From Erpobdella octoculata (lineage: Eukaryota > Annelida > Clitellata > Hirudinida > Erpobdellidae): a DNA stretch of 64,000 nt. The position numbers were made by a program, and so were the translations under genes. The DNA is taken from contig OZ022242.1 of NCBI GenBank assembly GCA_963978895.1, positions 8,526,114 through 8,590,113 of the forward strand. The letters run 5' to 3'. The notes below the pieces were generated by a model, which saw only the letters and a list, made by a program, of their open reading frames with translations, was not told the origin of the DNA and made no database searches. Each line of letters begins with the position of its first letter. Position 1 is the first letter of the stretch. Below are positions 12,901 through 23,789 of this stretch, piece by piece.

Positions 12901-15900
12901 TGCTTACAACGTATGCTGTCAACAGACGTCTAATTTGATCTAAAACCTGTTTGTATAAATTGTTTGTGTTAATGTTCATCTATCAAACAGATTCGTCTAG
13001 ATGCGACAGTCTAGTCCGACCAATAGACTGCACGAGCCGATTTTTCACAGCCCAGACTATTTCTTAGGTTAAAATTTCAAACCCCTCCCTGTCTATTTTT
13101 ACAGGCCTAAAATCTCTTTACTTGGCATAAAAATTTCGACCCGGCTTGACTTCAGCCGCAACCCGACCCGCTTGAAACCCCTAAAATCACATCCCGCACT
13201 CTGCACTGCAGTACTCTGGTGTCGAAACGCTTGTATACTTAAATTATTTGTGGCGACGTTCTCTGCATGCTTAGTGGCCTAATTTTGACAAGACAGTTTT
13301 GAATTTGCCAATGTTTAATGAACTAAAACCAGAAAAATTATATTCTACAGTTTTACACTTGTTTCACTAGCCAATAAACAACCAAGTAAAAAAGGGTACA
13401 GATAGATGCTTAGATATTATTTAGCTAATACCACAGAGATGTATTTGTGGTTTTTATACGCTTTTATTATATTATACGCTTTTATTTAACTTTATTTGTT
13501 TGTCGTATGTTTATTGGTCCGTATTTTCAAATCGAATTTTAGATCTCAAGCCTTTATCTAATTGAGCTGAAACTTGGAACAGAAATGTATTATTGGTGAC
13601 AATGCAATATTTTACTAAAGTTGAGTCACATAAATGTTTAATAAAGATATAATTAAGAATAAAATCTTTAATATGGGTGTTATAATCCAACGTCATTTGC
13701 GTACAAAAATCATATATAGAAAAATTAAATAAAATATACTTTAAAATATTTACAACTGTTAAAATTTGCTTAATTGACATGATTTTGTAATTATCTAAAA
13801 AATTGTTTAAAAAATCGGTATTTTTTCATATTTTTCTTTTACTAAACGTTTTTGTCCTTAAAAATCGATCGCAATAATAGAAAACTAAAAAGTTGAAAAT
13901 AATACTATTAACATTTTTTTAAACACGTTTTTATTTAAATGCACTAAAAAAGATAAAATAAATTGTAAACATAAAAACGTGGAACGCAATTATTGCAATC
14001 GTATGATAGCAAAGGAAAGAGCCCAACGCTCTGTGTTTACAATTTATTTTATCCTCTTTAGCGCCTTCAAATCATGTAGTTCTAAATAACTCAATAAGGA
14101 TCTGAGATATGCAGCGCTCGTGCAATTTACCACGTGTGTGTGTGTGTGTGTGTGGTTTGTTTAACGTCTGTATCTGTCAATAAGACAATTTAGACGGTAT
14201 GTATGTATGAGCGTTTGGTGACAAGGCTTTCGCGGGCACATGGCTCGACTCACTCCAGCCCGCCAACTAATGAAGTGCAATAAGTTGGTTAAGGACCTCC
14301 TCTGGGGCTGGGCATAGGTCACTAAACCTTTATATAAAACAACATGATTCAAATAAAAGGATGTTTTTTTTTAAATTTTAACAACATTATTATCATTGAA
14401 ACTTGTTCATCCCAGGTTGATTGACGAAGAAAAACAGCAAAGATCAGTTCATGAAGTAAACAAGCAATTTATGAAAAAGAGAGGATCAATTGAAAACAAC
14501 AAAGTCGACAAATATCTCAATTTTGATTCGGTACGAAACTCTTTTAATTCTGAATTTTGATTGGATATGCAGGAATTCAATTACTATTGTTATGCGTATG
14601 TATACCCGTACCCAGGAGTTCACCCATATCTAAATCCGCAGGTTGGAAAGGAAAGGCCACAAATGGGTGTGGGTTGGGTACGGAATTAACGGGTACGTGT
14701 TTATCCTTATACCCGTGAACATTTTAAGTTTTTAGATTTGCTTCGAAAATAAATGCAAATAACGATAATAATTAGATAGCTTGTTATATGATCGTGACTC
14801 ATATTTGGTGTTAAAAAAGAGATATTACATTTGATAATCTTAGTGTTGCACAAATTGCACACAAACTGCTACAGGAAGGTCAAAAATACAGAGATGGTGA
14901 TGAAGCCTATTTGTCTTTGTTGTGTACTGAGCTGGTGAAAGATGTGAAAAACTAGTGCGTTTTACCACTGGGCTGCGGCTGTTCTGTATCTGCATATTTA
15001 TCGCATCCTAATTTGCTGTAGAAATCAGCTGAAATTACTTGTATTCGTCGAGACCTCCATGCTGCCATTATAACAACAATTAATACATTGCTTGAAAGCA
15101 ATAAAAATATTGGCCGGCAAGCAAAAAATTTCAAAATGCTTTGCCAGATTCAAGTTTTAAAAGTTCAGAAAATGCTGAAGAATATGATGGCGACAACAGA
15201 ATGGGACCCCAGATATGCTTATACTACTGATAAAACAGACAAATATTTTAGTCTGACGGTCGACAGGCTAAAATACTTGAGTCAATTGCAATATGGGAAA
15301 AGGCAGACCGCAAGCAATAGCGGTGAAGCCAGGACTGGCAAAGATCGCTAGTAGCTCAATTGGGTATCGCGACAATTCATACGCGACACTTAATCCCGAC
15401 ACATTTAATCCCGGTCATATAATCCCGCGACATTTAATCCCGACGACTTTTAATCCCAACGTCTAATGATCCCGCGTCACTTAATCCTGGCTAGAAATAT
15501 TTTGTTTGTATTTTATATGTTATTACATTTTTCTACACAGTTTTACATTGCTATATCCACTTAATACTATATAAGTGGGATGATTTTAGTTAATTTTTAA
15601 TAGCTCAAAAAGAATCGTTTATTCTTTAACTCATTCAGAATCATGTCCATATAATTGTATATCATCAGCATATTGGTGGCTAGACAAACCACATTGAACG
15701 ACAAGACCCTCCACCTCAGCAACATAAAGCAAGAACAGCAGCGGACCGAGAACAGAGCCCTGCGGGACTCCAGAAAGGATATCATCGGTCACCGCCAAGC
15801 CGTCAGGCGTGATGAGCGTTTGTGTCCTGCCTGTCAGGTAGGATCGAATCCAACCGTGTACAGTCTGACGGATGCCAAAAGAAACATCCAGCCTGGTTAG

Positions 15901-18900
15901 TATGAGATCATGGTCGACAGTGTCGAAAGCAGCAGACATGTCGAGAAGAAGGAGTACGACGACATCGCCTGAATCAATGGCCTGACGGAGATCGGCAACC
16001 ACTCTGAGCATTGCCGTTTCAGTGGAGTGGTATCGACGATAGGCAGACTGCGTTGTCGGAAGGAGAGAATTGTTGTCGAGATAGTCTTGAAGACGCCTCA
16101 TAACGAGTCGCTCAAGACGTTTAGATAGAACACACAAGTTTGAGATTGGTCTATATGACGACGGTAGGTGTGGATCATTAATTCCCTTAATGGAAATAAC
16201 AATGATGGTTACAGTATTAAAAATCACCGATAATAATAGTCGCCGGGATTAAATGTCGCGGGACCAAAAGTCCGGTATTAAATGTCGCGGGACCAAAAGT
16301 CCGGTATTAAATGTCGCGGTACTAAATGTCGCGGTATTAAAAGTCGTGGAATCCTGAATTGTTATTCCAGAAAATCAGAAATAAGCAAGGGAGCTTTCGA
16401 TGTGCCAATAACACGCTGACTGTCTGGCGTACCAACTTGGATCTTGAGCAGGTCAAAAAACTATTAATAATAACAAAATTTAGAGTAGCGTGAGTTTGAA
16501 ATAGATTCCAGGTCACTGAACAGAAACGCTTCTAGTTTCTTACTAAACCATTTAACTGTTGCCGCGAAGAAGATTCTATATTCTTGAGCCAACAACTGCA
16601 AACTTTTTGTCTCCGGCACTCTTAAGTATCCCCGCCCTCGCTATAAATTGAGAAGATGATGATGATATCAGTCTTTTTTTAGCCGAGATTTCCTGCACTT
16701 GTTGAATGCAAGATATGATCTACGACAAATGAAAACCGTTTCAACATTTCTCTAAGAGACATCTCTCTACAAACTTGTCAACTCACTAGTTTTGTCAGAG
16801 CTATAATTCTGTTCTTGCGAGGCTTCCAAATGACATAACTTTGCGTTAGTTCCAGTCAGTCATGAATGTTGTGCTGCTACGCTTGGGATGAAAGTCTGTA
16901 AACATGATCATATTTTTCTCATGCTTCAAGAGCTGCACTGGCATAAGTTTAATCGCAAGATAGAACTTCTGATTTATAAGTGCTTTCATGAGTCAGCAGC
17001 CCATATCATATCTATGCTACAATACCTCACGCGTTGAGACACTTAAAATCAATCAGTTGAATTTGTATAGCGCCATTTCCTATCGTTCAATAGCGCTCGG
17101 GCACGAACGTTTTAAATAAACAAGTTTTAAGTCTCAGACGGAAAACTTTGAGAGAAGTAGATTTAGGAAGAAAAGTAGGAAGAGAGTTCCCGAGATAGGG
17201 ATCAGAGTAGGAAAAAGAGTAGGAAAAAGAGCTTTTAGCAAAAGAATGCTTAACAGAAAAGATATGAAAGTGGTTAAGAGAGGAAGATCGAAGACCAGAC
17301 TTTGGAGGGATTTTTATTAAGTTGGGTAGAGCGGAAAATTAAAAATTGAAAATTGCTCTTCCTCATTCTCCACTCTACTTAAAAGTCATAAGTGCCAATG
17401 TGCCAACTTAAACTCAGTTCGAATATTGACCCTCACCAGTGAAGTTTGTGGAGAATATGGGAAATATGATCGTACATGGCTGGCAGCTGCATGTGAAGTC
17501 GTCAAGTTAAAGATTTGAGTCAGCCGAATAGAGCTGAGTTGCACTAGTCAAACCTTGAGATGGCCAGGGCAGTGGCGAGTATCTTGAGACCAGACAATGG
17601 AAGAGATTTTGCGACAGCCTTGATTTGTCGCAGCATGAGCATCATGAAGCACAGACGTGAAACATAACCAAATATGCGTCATGCGTTCATCCGACCCCTA
17701 AAGAAACGTCTTCTTGTTACTTATACCGTCGTCTTTAACTATGAAAAAATTATTAAAATTATATAATATTTTGTTTGTAATTAGTTTTTAATAAATTTTA
17801 GTTTTAATTACTTATATTGTATGCTTCCCTCAAATACAAATAAGATTCTTCAATGGTTGAACCAACTCATTGGAAGATGCAGTTCGTGTTCGATGTTCAA
17901 CATCGGGAAATCAACTGAAGGAAGAGATCTGAGAGTAGTTAAGGTTATTTTGTGTGAAAATACTAATAATAAAACTTTATTGTGCTTTTAAAACATTACA
18001 GATTCATCGAATCACCGATAAATTCGTTTTTTCTGCTTTTCAGATTTCTCGACCCTCTTTAGAACGAAGAAAACCGATTATTTTTATTGACGCCGGCTTC
18101 CACGCAAGAGAATGGATAGCACCAGTAACAGCATTGAACTTCATTGACCGGGTAACCGATTACTCAAGACGCTCAATAGGCGATTCTTTATACGATGAAA
18201 ACATTGATAAGCTCATCTAAAAAATAAAAATAAAAAATTCAATGGGCTTTAAGGTCTGTACAAATTGCTAACCGGTCCCGGATCTACCAAATTGTTAACC
18301 GAACCCCGATTTTTTCAAAAGATAAACTAAACTGCTCTTCAGTTTTTCAATTAGAACCGCCACTGTATGTTCAATTCTCACTCATCAGAACAAATTAGGA
18401 CTAATTGGACACCTAAGCGGGCACTAATTGGTTCATTTAATCGAGAAGAAATATAATCATAACTTCAAAACTGTCCTAATCATTAATGATTATTTTTTTA
18501 AGATAACAAACGAATCTGACCCCATCATGATCTTTCTAACAAAGGAATACGAATGGTACATTCTACCCGTTGCCAACCCTGATGGTTATGAATATTCTTG
18601 GACAACGGTTTGTTTTCAAATTTATTAACCTTTATTTTTCCGTTTGAAACAAAATCATAAACGAATTTTTCTAATTTTTATAAAAAAATAATATTTAATA
18701 ATTCATATAACTATTAATAAGAGTTAGCTTACAATAAAAATTAAGATAGACGTCAGAAAAATAGATTGAAAACTAATTGAAAGTTTGAAACGTGCTAGAA
18801 CATCCGAGTCGGTAGTGAGCACGACCTGAACTGAATGCCAAAGGTTTACGGCGCAATTTTCATCCTGCTGCTCATTATTGGTAGCCCATGTTAAAATAAC

Positions 18901-20454
18901 TGTACAATATCAACTTGTAAGATCGTCGTTTTTTCGCGGACATGTAAAATGCCAAAACCACCGAGCTTTGCAGGAAGCACTTTATTAGAGAGAAAAATAT
19001 GATTTTATGGGCTTTTAAATCTTAGTCGGCCTTCTACTGAGTCAAATAACTTCAATAACTATACTTTTTGTTTACATAGGATCGACTGTGGCGCAAAACA
19101 AGGTCTAAACACGACTCTGGAGTTTGTGTCGGAACAGACCTTAATCGGAATTGGGACTTCTTTTGGGCAGGTACGTTGCAGGAGTTTGGCTTAACAATTT
19201 CTCTTTTTTTGGAAATAAATATTTCCACAGCGTTACTGTGTTATATTCTATTGTTAAAACATTAAGGCGAAGGAACAAGCAGAAACACCTGTCGCGACAA
19301 TTATTGTGGGCCAAAACCATTTTCAGAACCGGAAGCATTTGCTATAGCAAATTTTATATTGAACAAATCCAGCGATATGATCATCTACTTGAGTCTCCAC
19401 TCTTACGGACAGCTAATTCTTATCCCATGGGGTCACACAACGCAAGTTCCTGTAGATTTCTATGATCTGGTTTGTATTTTTTTATCTCATTTTTAAAACA
19501 TTTATTCACTTGTCGGTGAGACAATCATTCAACTCCAATCAAGCTTATCAGAGGTACTGAAGCTGCAGAGGCCATTCGGAAGACAACTGGAGCTAAATAC
19601 ACAGTAGGATCAACTGGGAGGATCTTGTGTACGTTAATTCAACAAATAAAGTAAGCCAGTTGATTTGTTTTACAGCTAAAACTCTATTAATTGATTCAAC
19701 CACAGATCTGGCCGCAGGTGCTTCGGACGATTGGGCCAAAGGAGTTGCAGGCATAAAATATGCTTTCACCATTGAATTAAGAGACACAGGCAACAGAGGT
19801 TTCCTACTTCCCGAGAGTGAAATACCCGATACCTCAGTGGAAGCGACGAGCGCGATTACTAAGATGGCTCTGGACGTTTTATACGAACTGAAAGAAAAAA
19901 ATTCGAGACAGAAACTGAATGAGCAGCTGGAAGCAGGTGATTATGGAGCTAAAATGGAGGGTTTTAGAAACAATGCGATTTTAAATAATGTGGCGAACAG
20001 ACAACTGGAGACTAGTGTGAACGACGATGATGTGTTAATGACTCCGAGTTCAACGGAGCCGGAACCGATGAAGGAAATGAACAAAGAACTGATAGAAGAT
20101 TCCGCCCAAGAGCAAATCGACCTTGAACTTGATAGAGAGCTGGAAATGGAAAAGTTAAAAAATTTAGAAACGATTGATATATCTGGAGTACTTCCGAAGC
20201 CAGAGGAAAAAGAAATTGAACAAGAACTCAATCATCTGATTACCATAAAAATGGCTCTTGCAAACGAAAATCTAGAATTGGAAAAACTTAAAGAGAGAAT
20301 GATCATCAGGAATTTCCAGAAAAAACAAAGAGAACAGGAGGCGCGTTACAGGTCGCAGTTAGCTAAAGACTTTGAAGAAATAGCTCGCGGATATCGACAG
20401 CAACAGCTCCTTGAATTGAAGTTCAAGCTTCAAAGAGAAAAATATCTCGTTTAA
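8916..20454 (+). CDS. Secreted metallocarboxypeptidase, M14 A/B family, B-type, with C-terminal extension
   Basis: Zinc exopeptidase precursor that should remove C-terminal Lys/Arg. Exons read: 8916-9088, 10470-10551, 10925-11061, 14416-14530, [one short exon not found], 17845-17943, 18044-18151, 18503-18607, 19080-19170, 19267-19469, 19544-19628, 19706-20454; all joined phases agree. Exon 1 has a hydrophobic signal-like core ([12 protein letters not shown]). Exons 2-4 encode the activation peptide ([25 protein letters not shown]). The catalytic domain shows HAREW (zinc His69, Glu72, bovine CPA numbering), WRKTRS (Arg127 region), NRNWD (Asn144, Arg145), LHSYGQ (zinc His196), Tyr248 in YLAAG, Asp255 in SDDW and catalytic Glu270 in IELRDTG. 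Asp255 predicts B-type specificity. The predicted protein of at least 648 residues exceeds the usual 415-430 because of a charged tail from about 19896. The start codon is uncertain: TTTTTAG before 8975 could be an acceptor for a separate signal-peptide exon. Confidence 0.9.
9295..9405 (+). repeat. Remnant of a Helitron-like 3' end, intron 1 of the carboxypeptidase
   Basis: CTTTAAAAACCCCGTGCGACACTGGGTGA resembles, with changes, the CCTCTAAAAACCCCGGGCAACGCCGGGT end at 56620-56655. The terminal CTAG is not preserved. Confidence 0.3.
9935..9965. repeat. (TCAA)n microsatellite
   Basis: Seven or so TCAA units. The same motif, (TCAA)n read on the plus strand, forms the tail of the minus-strand LINE at 57183, so this could be a bare LINE tail. 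Confidence 0.6.
13026..13217 (-). mobile_element. Short hAT-like MITE with GC-rich interior
   Basis: It begins TAGACTGCACGAGCC and ends GCACTGCAGTACTCT, which reads AGAGTACTGCAGTGC in reverse. Both ends resemble hAT inverted repeats of the TAGAG..CTGCACG kind. The interior, read in reverse, shares the order of motifs TGAAGTCAAG, GGGTCG, ATTTTTATGCCAAGTA, TTTTAGGCCTGTAAAAA with the GC-rich module at about 36990-37110 in the Helitron. No clear 8-bp target duplication is seen. Confidence 0.4.
14139..14153. repeat. (TG)n microsatellite
   Basis: Short TG run in carboxypeptidase intron 4. The following 200 bases, with an AGACGGTATGTATGTATGAGCG stretch and a TTTCGCGGGCACATGGC stretch, look less AT-rich than their surroundings and may be a repeat. 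I could not assign a family. Confidence 0.5.
15366..16366. mobile_element. DNA-transposon-like element with multi-copy GGGATTAAATGTCGC ends
   Basis: The left end (15366-15490) has about six spaced copies of a (GCGACA)TTTAATCCCG-type unit. The right end (16235-16366) has the same unit in reverse orientation, GGGATTAAATGTCGCGG. Short outer ends ACAATTCA (15372) and TGAATTGT (16355) face each other. The inverted arrangement around a foreign core suggests a nonautonomous DNA transposon with repeated subterminal motifs. I cannot assign the superfamily. Confidence 0.6.
15631..16227 (-). pseudogene. LINE reverse transcriptase fragment, L2/CR1-like
   Basis: An open 198-codon minus-strand frame covers the palm of a non-LTR reverse transcriptase: [58 protein letters not shown] and [10 protein letters not shown] with the catalytic YADD. 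The endonuclease and the C-terminal part are missing, so it is not a working element. It sits entirely inside the inverted ends of the DNA element at 15366-16366. Confidence 0.85.
17049..17335 (-). mobile_element. LINE 3'-end fragment (same family as 57183-57790)
   Basis: Starts with CAATCAGTTGAATTTGTATAGCGCCATTTCC and continues CAATAGCGCTCGG, GACGGAAAACT, TTTAGCAAAAGAATGCTTA, as in the copy at 57215-57480. Read on the minus strand it is the degraded C-terminal coding part plus 3' end of a LINE. Confidence 0.75.
19896..20451 (+). other. C-terminal Glu/Lys-rich extension of the carboxypeptidase
   Basis: After the final helix of the M14 fold ([11 protein letters not shown]) the same open exon continues for about 185 residues. 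It includes acidic stretches ([16 protein letters not shown]) and a heptad-like helix ([10 protein letters not shown], then [18 protein letters not shown]) and ends at KYLV-stop. It is in frame with the catalytic domain with no intron between them, so it belongs to the same protein. I recognise no known domain in it. Confidence 0.8.
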
Positions 20455-20643
20455 AATGATTTATATTTGTGCTTAATATAATAATTGAAACAAGACAAAA
20501 CATGTTTACGCTACTTGGCACCACTTTACATATAATATCTATGGCTTTACATTTAAGGAATTCATGATTTATCGTGTTTTGAATATTTCGATATGATGAT
20601 GTCGATTTCTAATACAATCCTAGTGTGGTAATACTAATATACT

Positions 20644-20649
20644 ATTAAA
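20644..20649 (+). terminator. ATTAAA poly(A) signal candidate for the carboxypeptidase
   Basis: ATTAAA, the common variant signal, lies about 190 bases after the stop codon. No AATAAA is nearer. Confidence 0.3.
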
Positions 20650-20754
20650 TGGTTGTGCTCTAAAACGTTTTAATGTAACTTTTTGTGCAAAGCTGGTCAG
20701 CATTTAAGCGACTGCTTGTCGCTGAAAAGCCTTTTTTTAACTTAGAGCACAGAT

Positions 20755-20905
20755 GTGATTAAGAGAACCACCTCTATGGTGAACAATCGACGGTTCGAAT
20801 CATACCGCCTTCGCCAGAGTGTGTTGGTCACTATAGTGTATAATGTCCACATGGGGTAGACACCAAAGAGTACGCAGCGCGTTTAGTACTTTTATCTCTT
20901 GAAAT
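20755..20905 (+). mobile_element. tRNA-related SINE-like repeat
   Basis: Contains ACGGTTCGAATCATACC, close to a pol III B box (GGTTCGANTCC), about 55 bases after a weak A-box-like AGATGTGATTAAGAG. No clean cloverleaf is possible, so this is a tRNA-derived repeat and not a tRNA gene. Confidence 0.4.
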
Positions 20906-21247
20906 GGCAACACAACTGCCGCCTGCCAGTGAGACAAGTCATGACAAAGTGTTGAACCAACTCGCATCGCCAAGGTATTTAACAGAGCAGAGGTTATGTC
21001 GCCATTGCACCATTGCGGTCGAAAATTTTGAGGTTAATAACCAAAAGCACGTATTATATAAGAGTAAGCACCCAAAGATAGGAGAGAGTTGCATAAGATG
21101 AGACAGAGCCTATAAAATCCCGATGGTTCTGATTTAAACTGAAATTTCACTTTCTATTTCAGCTTCTGCATTGTTTGCGTCCTCTTTTTTTGAAGCGCAA
21201 AAAACAAGAGTGGTATTTTTGAAAGATATTTAAAAAGATGTTGATGC

Positions 21248-21513
21248 GAAACATTTGGTTAATGAACAGAAATAAGCACACCAACTGAGTAAGTTTTCAA
21301 AAGGCGCACTCTTCTTTTTGGTGCCTTTACTAAATTTTGGGACCTTTACTAAAAACGTCACTGTGAGCTTTCTGTTTGAGATGTACAACTTCTAATTGTT
21401 AGATAACACGGCTAAGATACTCCCTACAAGGCTGATGCAAAACATTTGGTTAATAAACAGAAATAAGCCCACCAGCTGAGTAAGTTTTTAAAATGCACAC
21501 TCTTTGGTGCCTT
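21248..21513. repeat. Direct repeat pair of about 83 bp
   Basis: Copies at 21248-21330 and 21431-21513 share AACATTTGGTTAAT.AACAG, AAATAAGC.CACCA.CTGAG and TTTGGTGCCTTTAC. They are about 90% alike and separated by about 100 bases. The unit has no recognised coding content. Confidence 0.75.
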
Positions 21514-22754
21514 TACCCTTTACGCCAATCTATGGTGAAGAAAGTGATGAGTGGAAAATAGTGATCCACCAGTCCCTGACCCACCCCCTCATCTCAAGTT
21601 AGTTTTTTTTTAATACCTACAACTAATTCCAGTTTTTTTAAACCATTCCAGAATTATTTAGTCAATTTTCCCATCCAGATGTGAGCTTCTGTTGTTGTGG
21701 TCTATTCAGAGAAAACTTGACGTGACCAGAATCTGAAGCCGGTCCATGAAGAAATTTCTATATTCCCAAAGCAGCCCAAAAGCAGCTGCCGGTAACGACG
21801 CCAAACGAGAAAAATAATCCTGAACACTTTGAATCATCCCTATCGCAAAATTTCACCCGACTCAAGTTACTAATAAGAAGACTTGAACTAAACTTTGATC
21901 AGCAAGTAAGTCATCCAGACAAAATAAAGAACTTCTGTATAATTTCATGCAAGCTAAAACCTCAAGTGTTAATAATAAAATTAATAGAGTTTATTTTTAA
22001 TAAGCAAAACTAGCAATTGAAAATCAATTAAAACTTAAAGTGAAATGAAATATTTGAAACTAAAACTGGGAAACTTGTTAAATCATAATAATCAATTTTT
22101 TAAGAACTTTGGTATTTATTAAAATGTTACTATTTAGCAATTAGTGGCTGCAAATTCTTTTATATTTTGGAAGGCACATAACTATATATTGTTGAGCCTT
22201 AAAACGCATAGGACTGAAATCACTGGCATATTGTGATTGCCTTCTGTGAAAGACTAGCATGCTTAGGACTTTGCTATCATAGCAGTTATTATTATTAATA
22301 TAAATAAACATATAATTAAGCAATTATTATTAAAACATGATTAATTTTTAATGCTCAAGTTCAAGTAGATGCAGCTGCAATCTTTCATGTAATTAACAGA
22401 AATAAAAGAATAGAAAATTGACAAGCGTTATCATAGCAGCACCAAACAAAACAAGTTGAATAATAATCAATTAAGAGTCACATCTTTATATGTGTATGCA
22501 AGTGTGTTGGAGTGAAATTCTCAAATTAGAAAGCATGACTCATATATATATATGATGATATAAAAAAATAAATAGCAACATATCGAAAACCAACGATGAT
22601 AAAAACGAAAAACAACCACAAGGACATCTCTAATTTCGGACGCAAGCACGTCTCGAGGAGGAGATCGACAATAACGGTAACGTTTAACATCTCAATGGAA
22701 GAAGACCCATTCCAGGTCCATAGAGGAATCTGGAGCAAGAGAGAATCCTACCGA

Positions 22755-23789
22755 CTACTGTGGCGGAGGATGCTGATCGGGAATCTTTCGTCCTTTCGTA
22801 ACGATCTTAATGGAGGATGAATGGACAGCTCCACGTTGCTGGTGATGATGAAGCGACTTCACGGAGATCCCCGAAGCCCCTGCGTGGAGAGCGTGGGATC
22901 CCATCGGAGAAGTCGGGCTCATTGCCACAGGACTCTTGCTTGAGGAACCAATCGAAAGCTTTGCAAAACCTTCTGTAACCTTGGCAGGAGGAACAATTTC
23001 TGTGGGTCGTTCAACTTTACTTGGTTCCTCTGCTATCTTGACTGGCTGTGATTGATGAATCACTGGCTGTGACTGAGGTACTTCAGGGTGTGGCTCTTTT
23101 ACAACTTGCTGTGAAACAGCTTGTTGCACAACTTGCTGTTGCTGTTGTACAACTTGCTGCTGCTGTTGTACAACTTGCTGTTGCTGTTGTACAACTTGCT
23201 GTTGCTGTTGGACAACTTGCTGTGGCTGTTGCACAACTTGTTGTTGCTGTTGCACAACTTGCTGTGGCTGTTGTACAACTTGCTGTTGCTGTTGTACAAC
23301 TTGCTGCTGTGGTTGTACAACTTGCTGCTGTGGTTGTACAGCTTGCTGTTGCTGTTGGACAACTTGCTGTGGCTGCTGCACAACTTGCTGTTGCTGCTGC
23401 GCAACTTGTTGTGGCTGCTGTGCAACTTGGGGTGACTGTTGAACAACTTGTTGTGCTTCCCGTACAATTTGCTCTTGATGCTGGTCTACCGGTTTAACAG
23501 GTTCAAGCTGAGGTGATACAAAAGCAGGCTTGTTGATCAGAACAGGCCTCGGCGAAAATGAAGGGACTTCCAACTTGATACCCTCATCTTGACAAACACT
23601 GCTCCCAGGTTTTCCAGTTTTGGCATCCAGTTGCTTCTGAATGTATTGAAAGCTATCGATGCCCATGTAGTCTATATGTCCCTTCTCCCAACTATGTTGG
23701 CGAGTTTGATCTTCCAGCTGTTCTTGAGAGTAACCTCCCTCGGGAGCACTAATGAATCCAGGCTGACCCTGGTGGTGACCAAACCTCAA
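22755..23789 (-). CDS. GYG: Downstream glycogenin C-terminal exon with third synthase-binding motif and Gln-rich repeats
   Basis: An open frame of about 344 codons lies downstream of the long glycogenin exon on the same strand. It opens with RFGHHQGQP, much like the RFEH start of the other exon, then carries [18 protein letters not shown], the third copy of the synthase-binding motif. About 115 residues of VVQQQQQ-type repeats follow. Its tail, SSSIKIVTKGRKIPDQ, resembles [13 protein letters not shown] at the end of the other exon, so the two look like duplicated, possibly alternative, terminal exons. The entry splice is unclear: GGTTGAG before 23786 gives the right frame but has a poor pyrimidine tract, while the strong TTTTTTTCAG at about 23860 leads into an in-frame stop. 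It could instead be a separate transcript or an inactive duplicate. Confidence 0.75.
   Translation of the reverse strand: MRFGHHQGQPGFISAPEGGYSQEQLEDQTRQHSWEKGHIDYMGIDSFQYIQKQLDAKTGKPGSSVCQDEGIKLEVPSFSPRPVLINKPAFVSPQLEPVKPVDQHQEQIVREAQQVVQQSPQVAQQPQQVAQQQQQVVQQPQQVVQQQQQAVQPQQQVVQPQQQVVQQQQQVVQQPQQVVQQQQQVVQQPQQVVQQQQQVVQQQQQVVQQQQQVVQQQQQVVQQAVSQQVVKEPHPEVPQSQPVIHQSQPVKIAEEPSKVERPTEIVPPAKVTEGFAKLSIGSSSKSPVAMSPTSPMGSHALHAGASGISVKSLHHHQQRGAVHSSSIKIVTKGRKIPDQHPPPQ
23108..23460 (-). repeat. 21-bp coding minisatellite, Gln-rich
   Basis: Tandem units of seven codons (VVQQQQQ, with Pro or Ala replacing some Gln) stay in frame throughout. CAA and CAG codons alternate, which argues for unit duplication and not simple CAG slippage. 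The Leu-rich and Ser/Asn-rich open frames in the other frames are shadows of it. Confidence 0.9.
23625..23690 (-). other. Glycogen-synthase-binding motif, copy 3
   Basis: [18 protein letters not shown] followed by KQLD, in the separate downstream exon at 22755-23789. Confidence 0.88.

Noticed and set aside
23048..23497. Leu/Val/Ala-rich plus-strand frame opposite the glycogenin Gln repeats
   Set aside because: It is the complement of the 21-bp coding repeat; homology and codon frame support the minus strand only.
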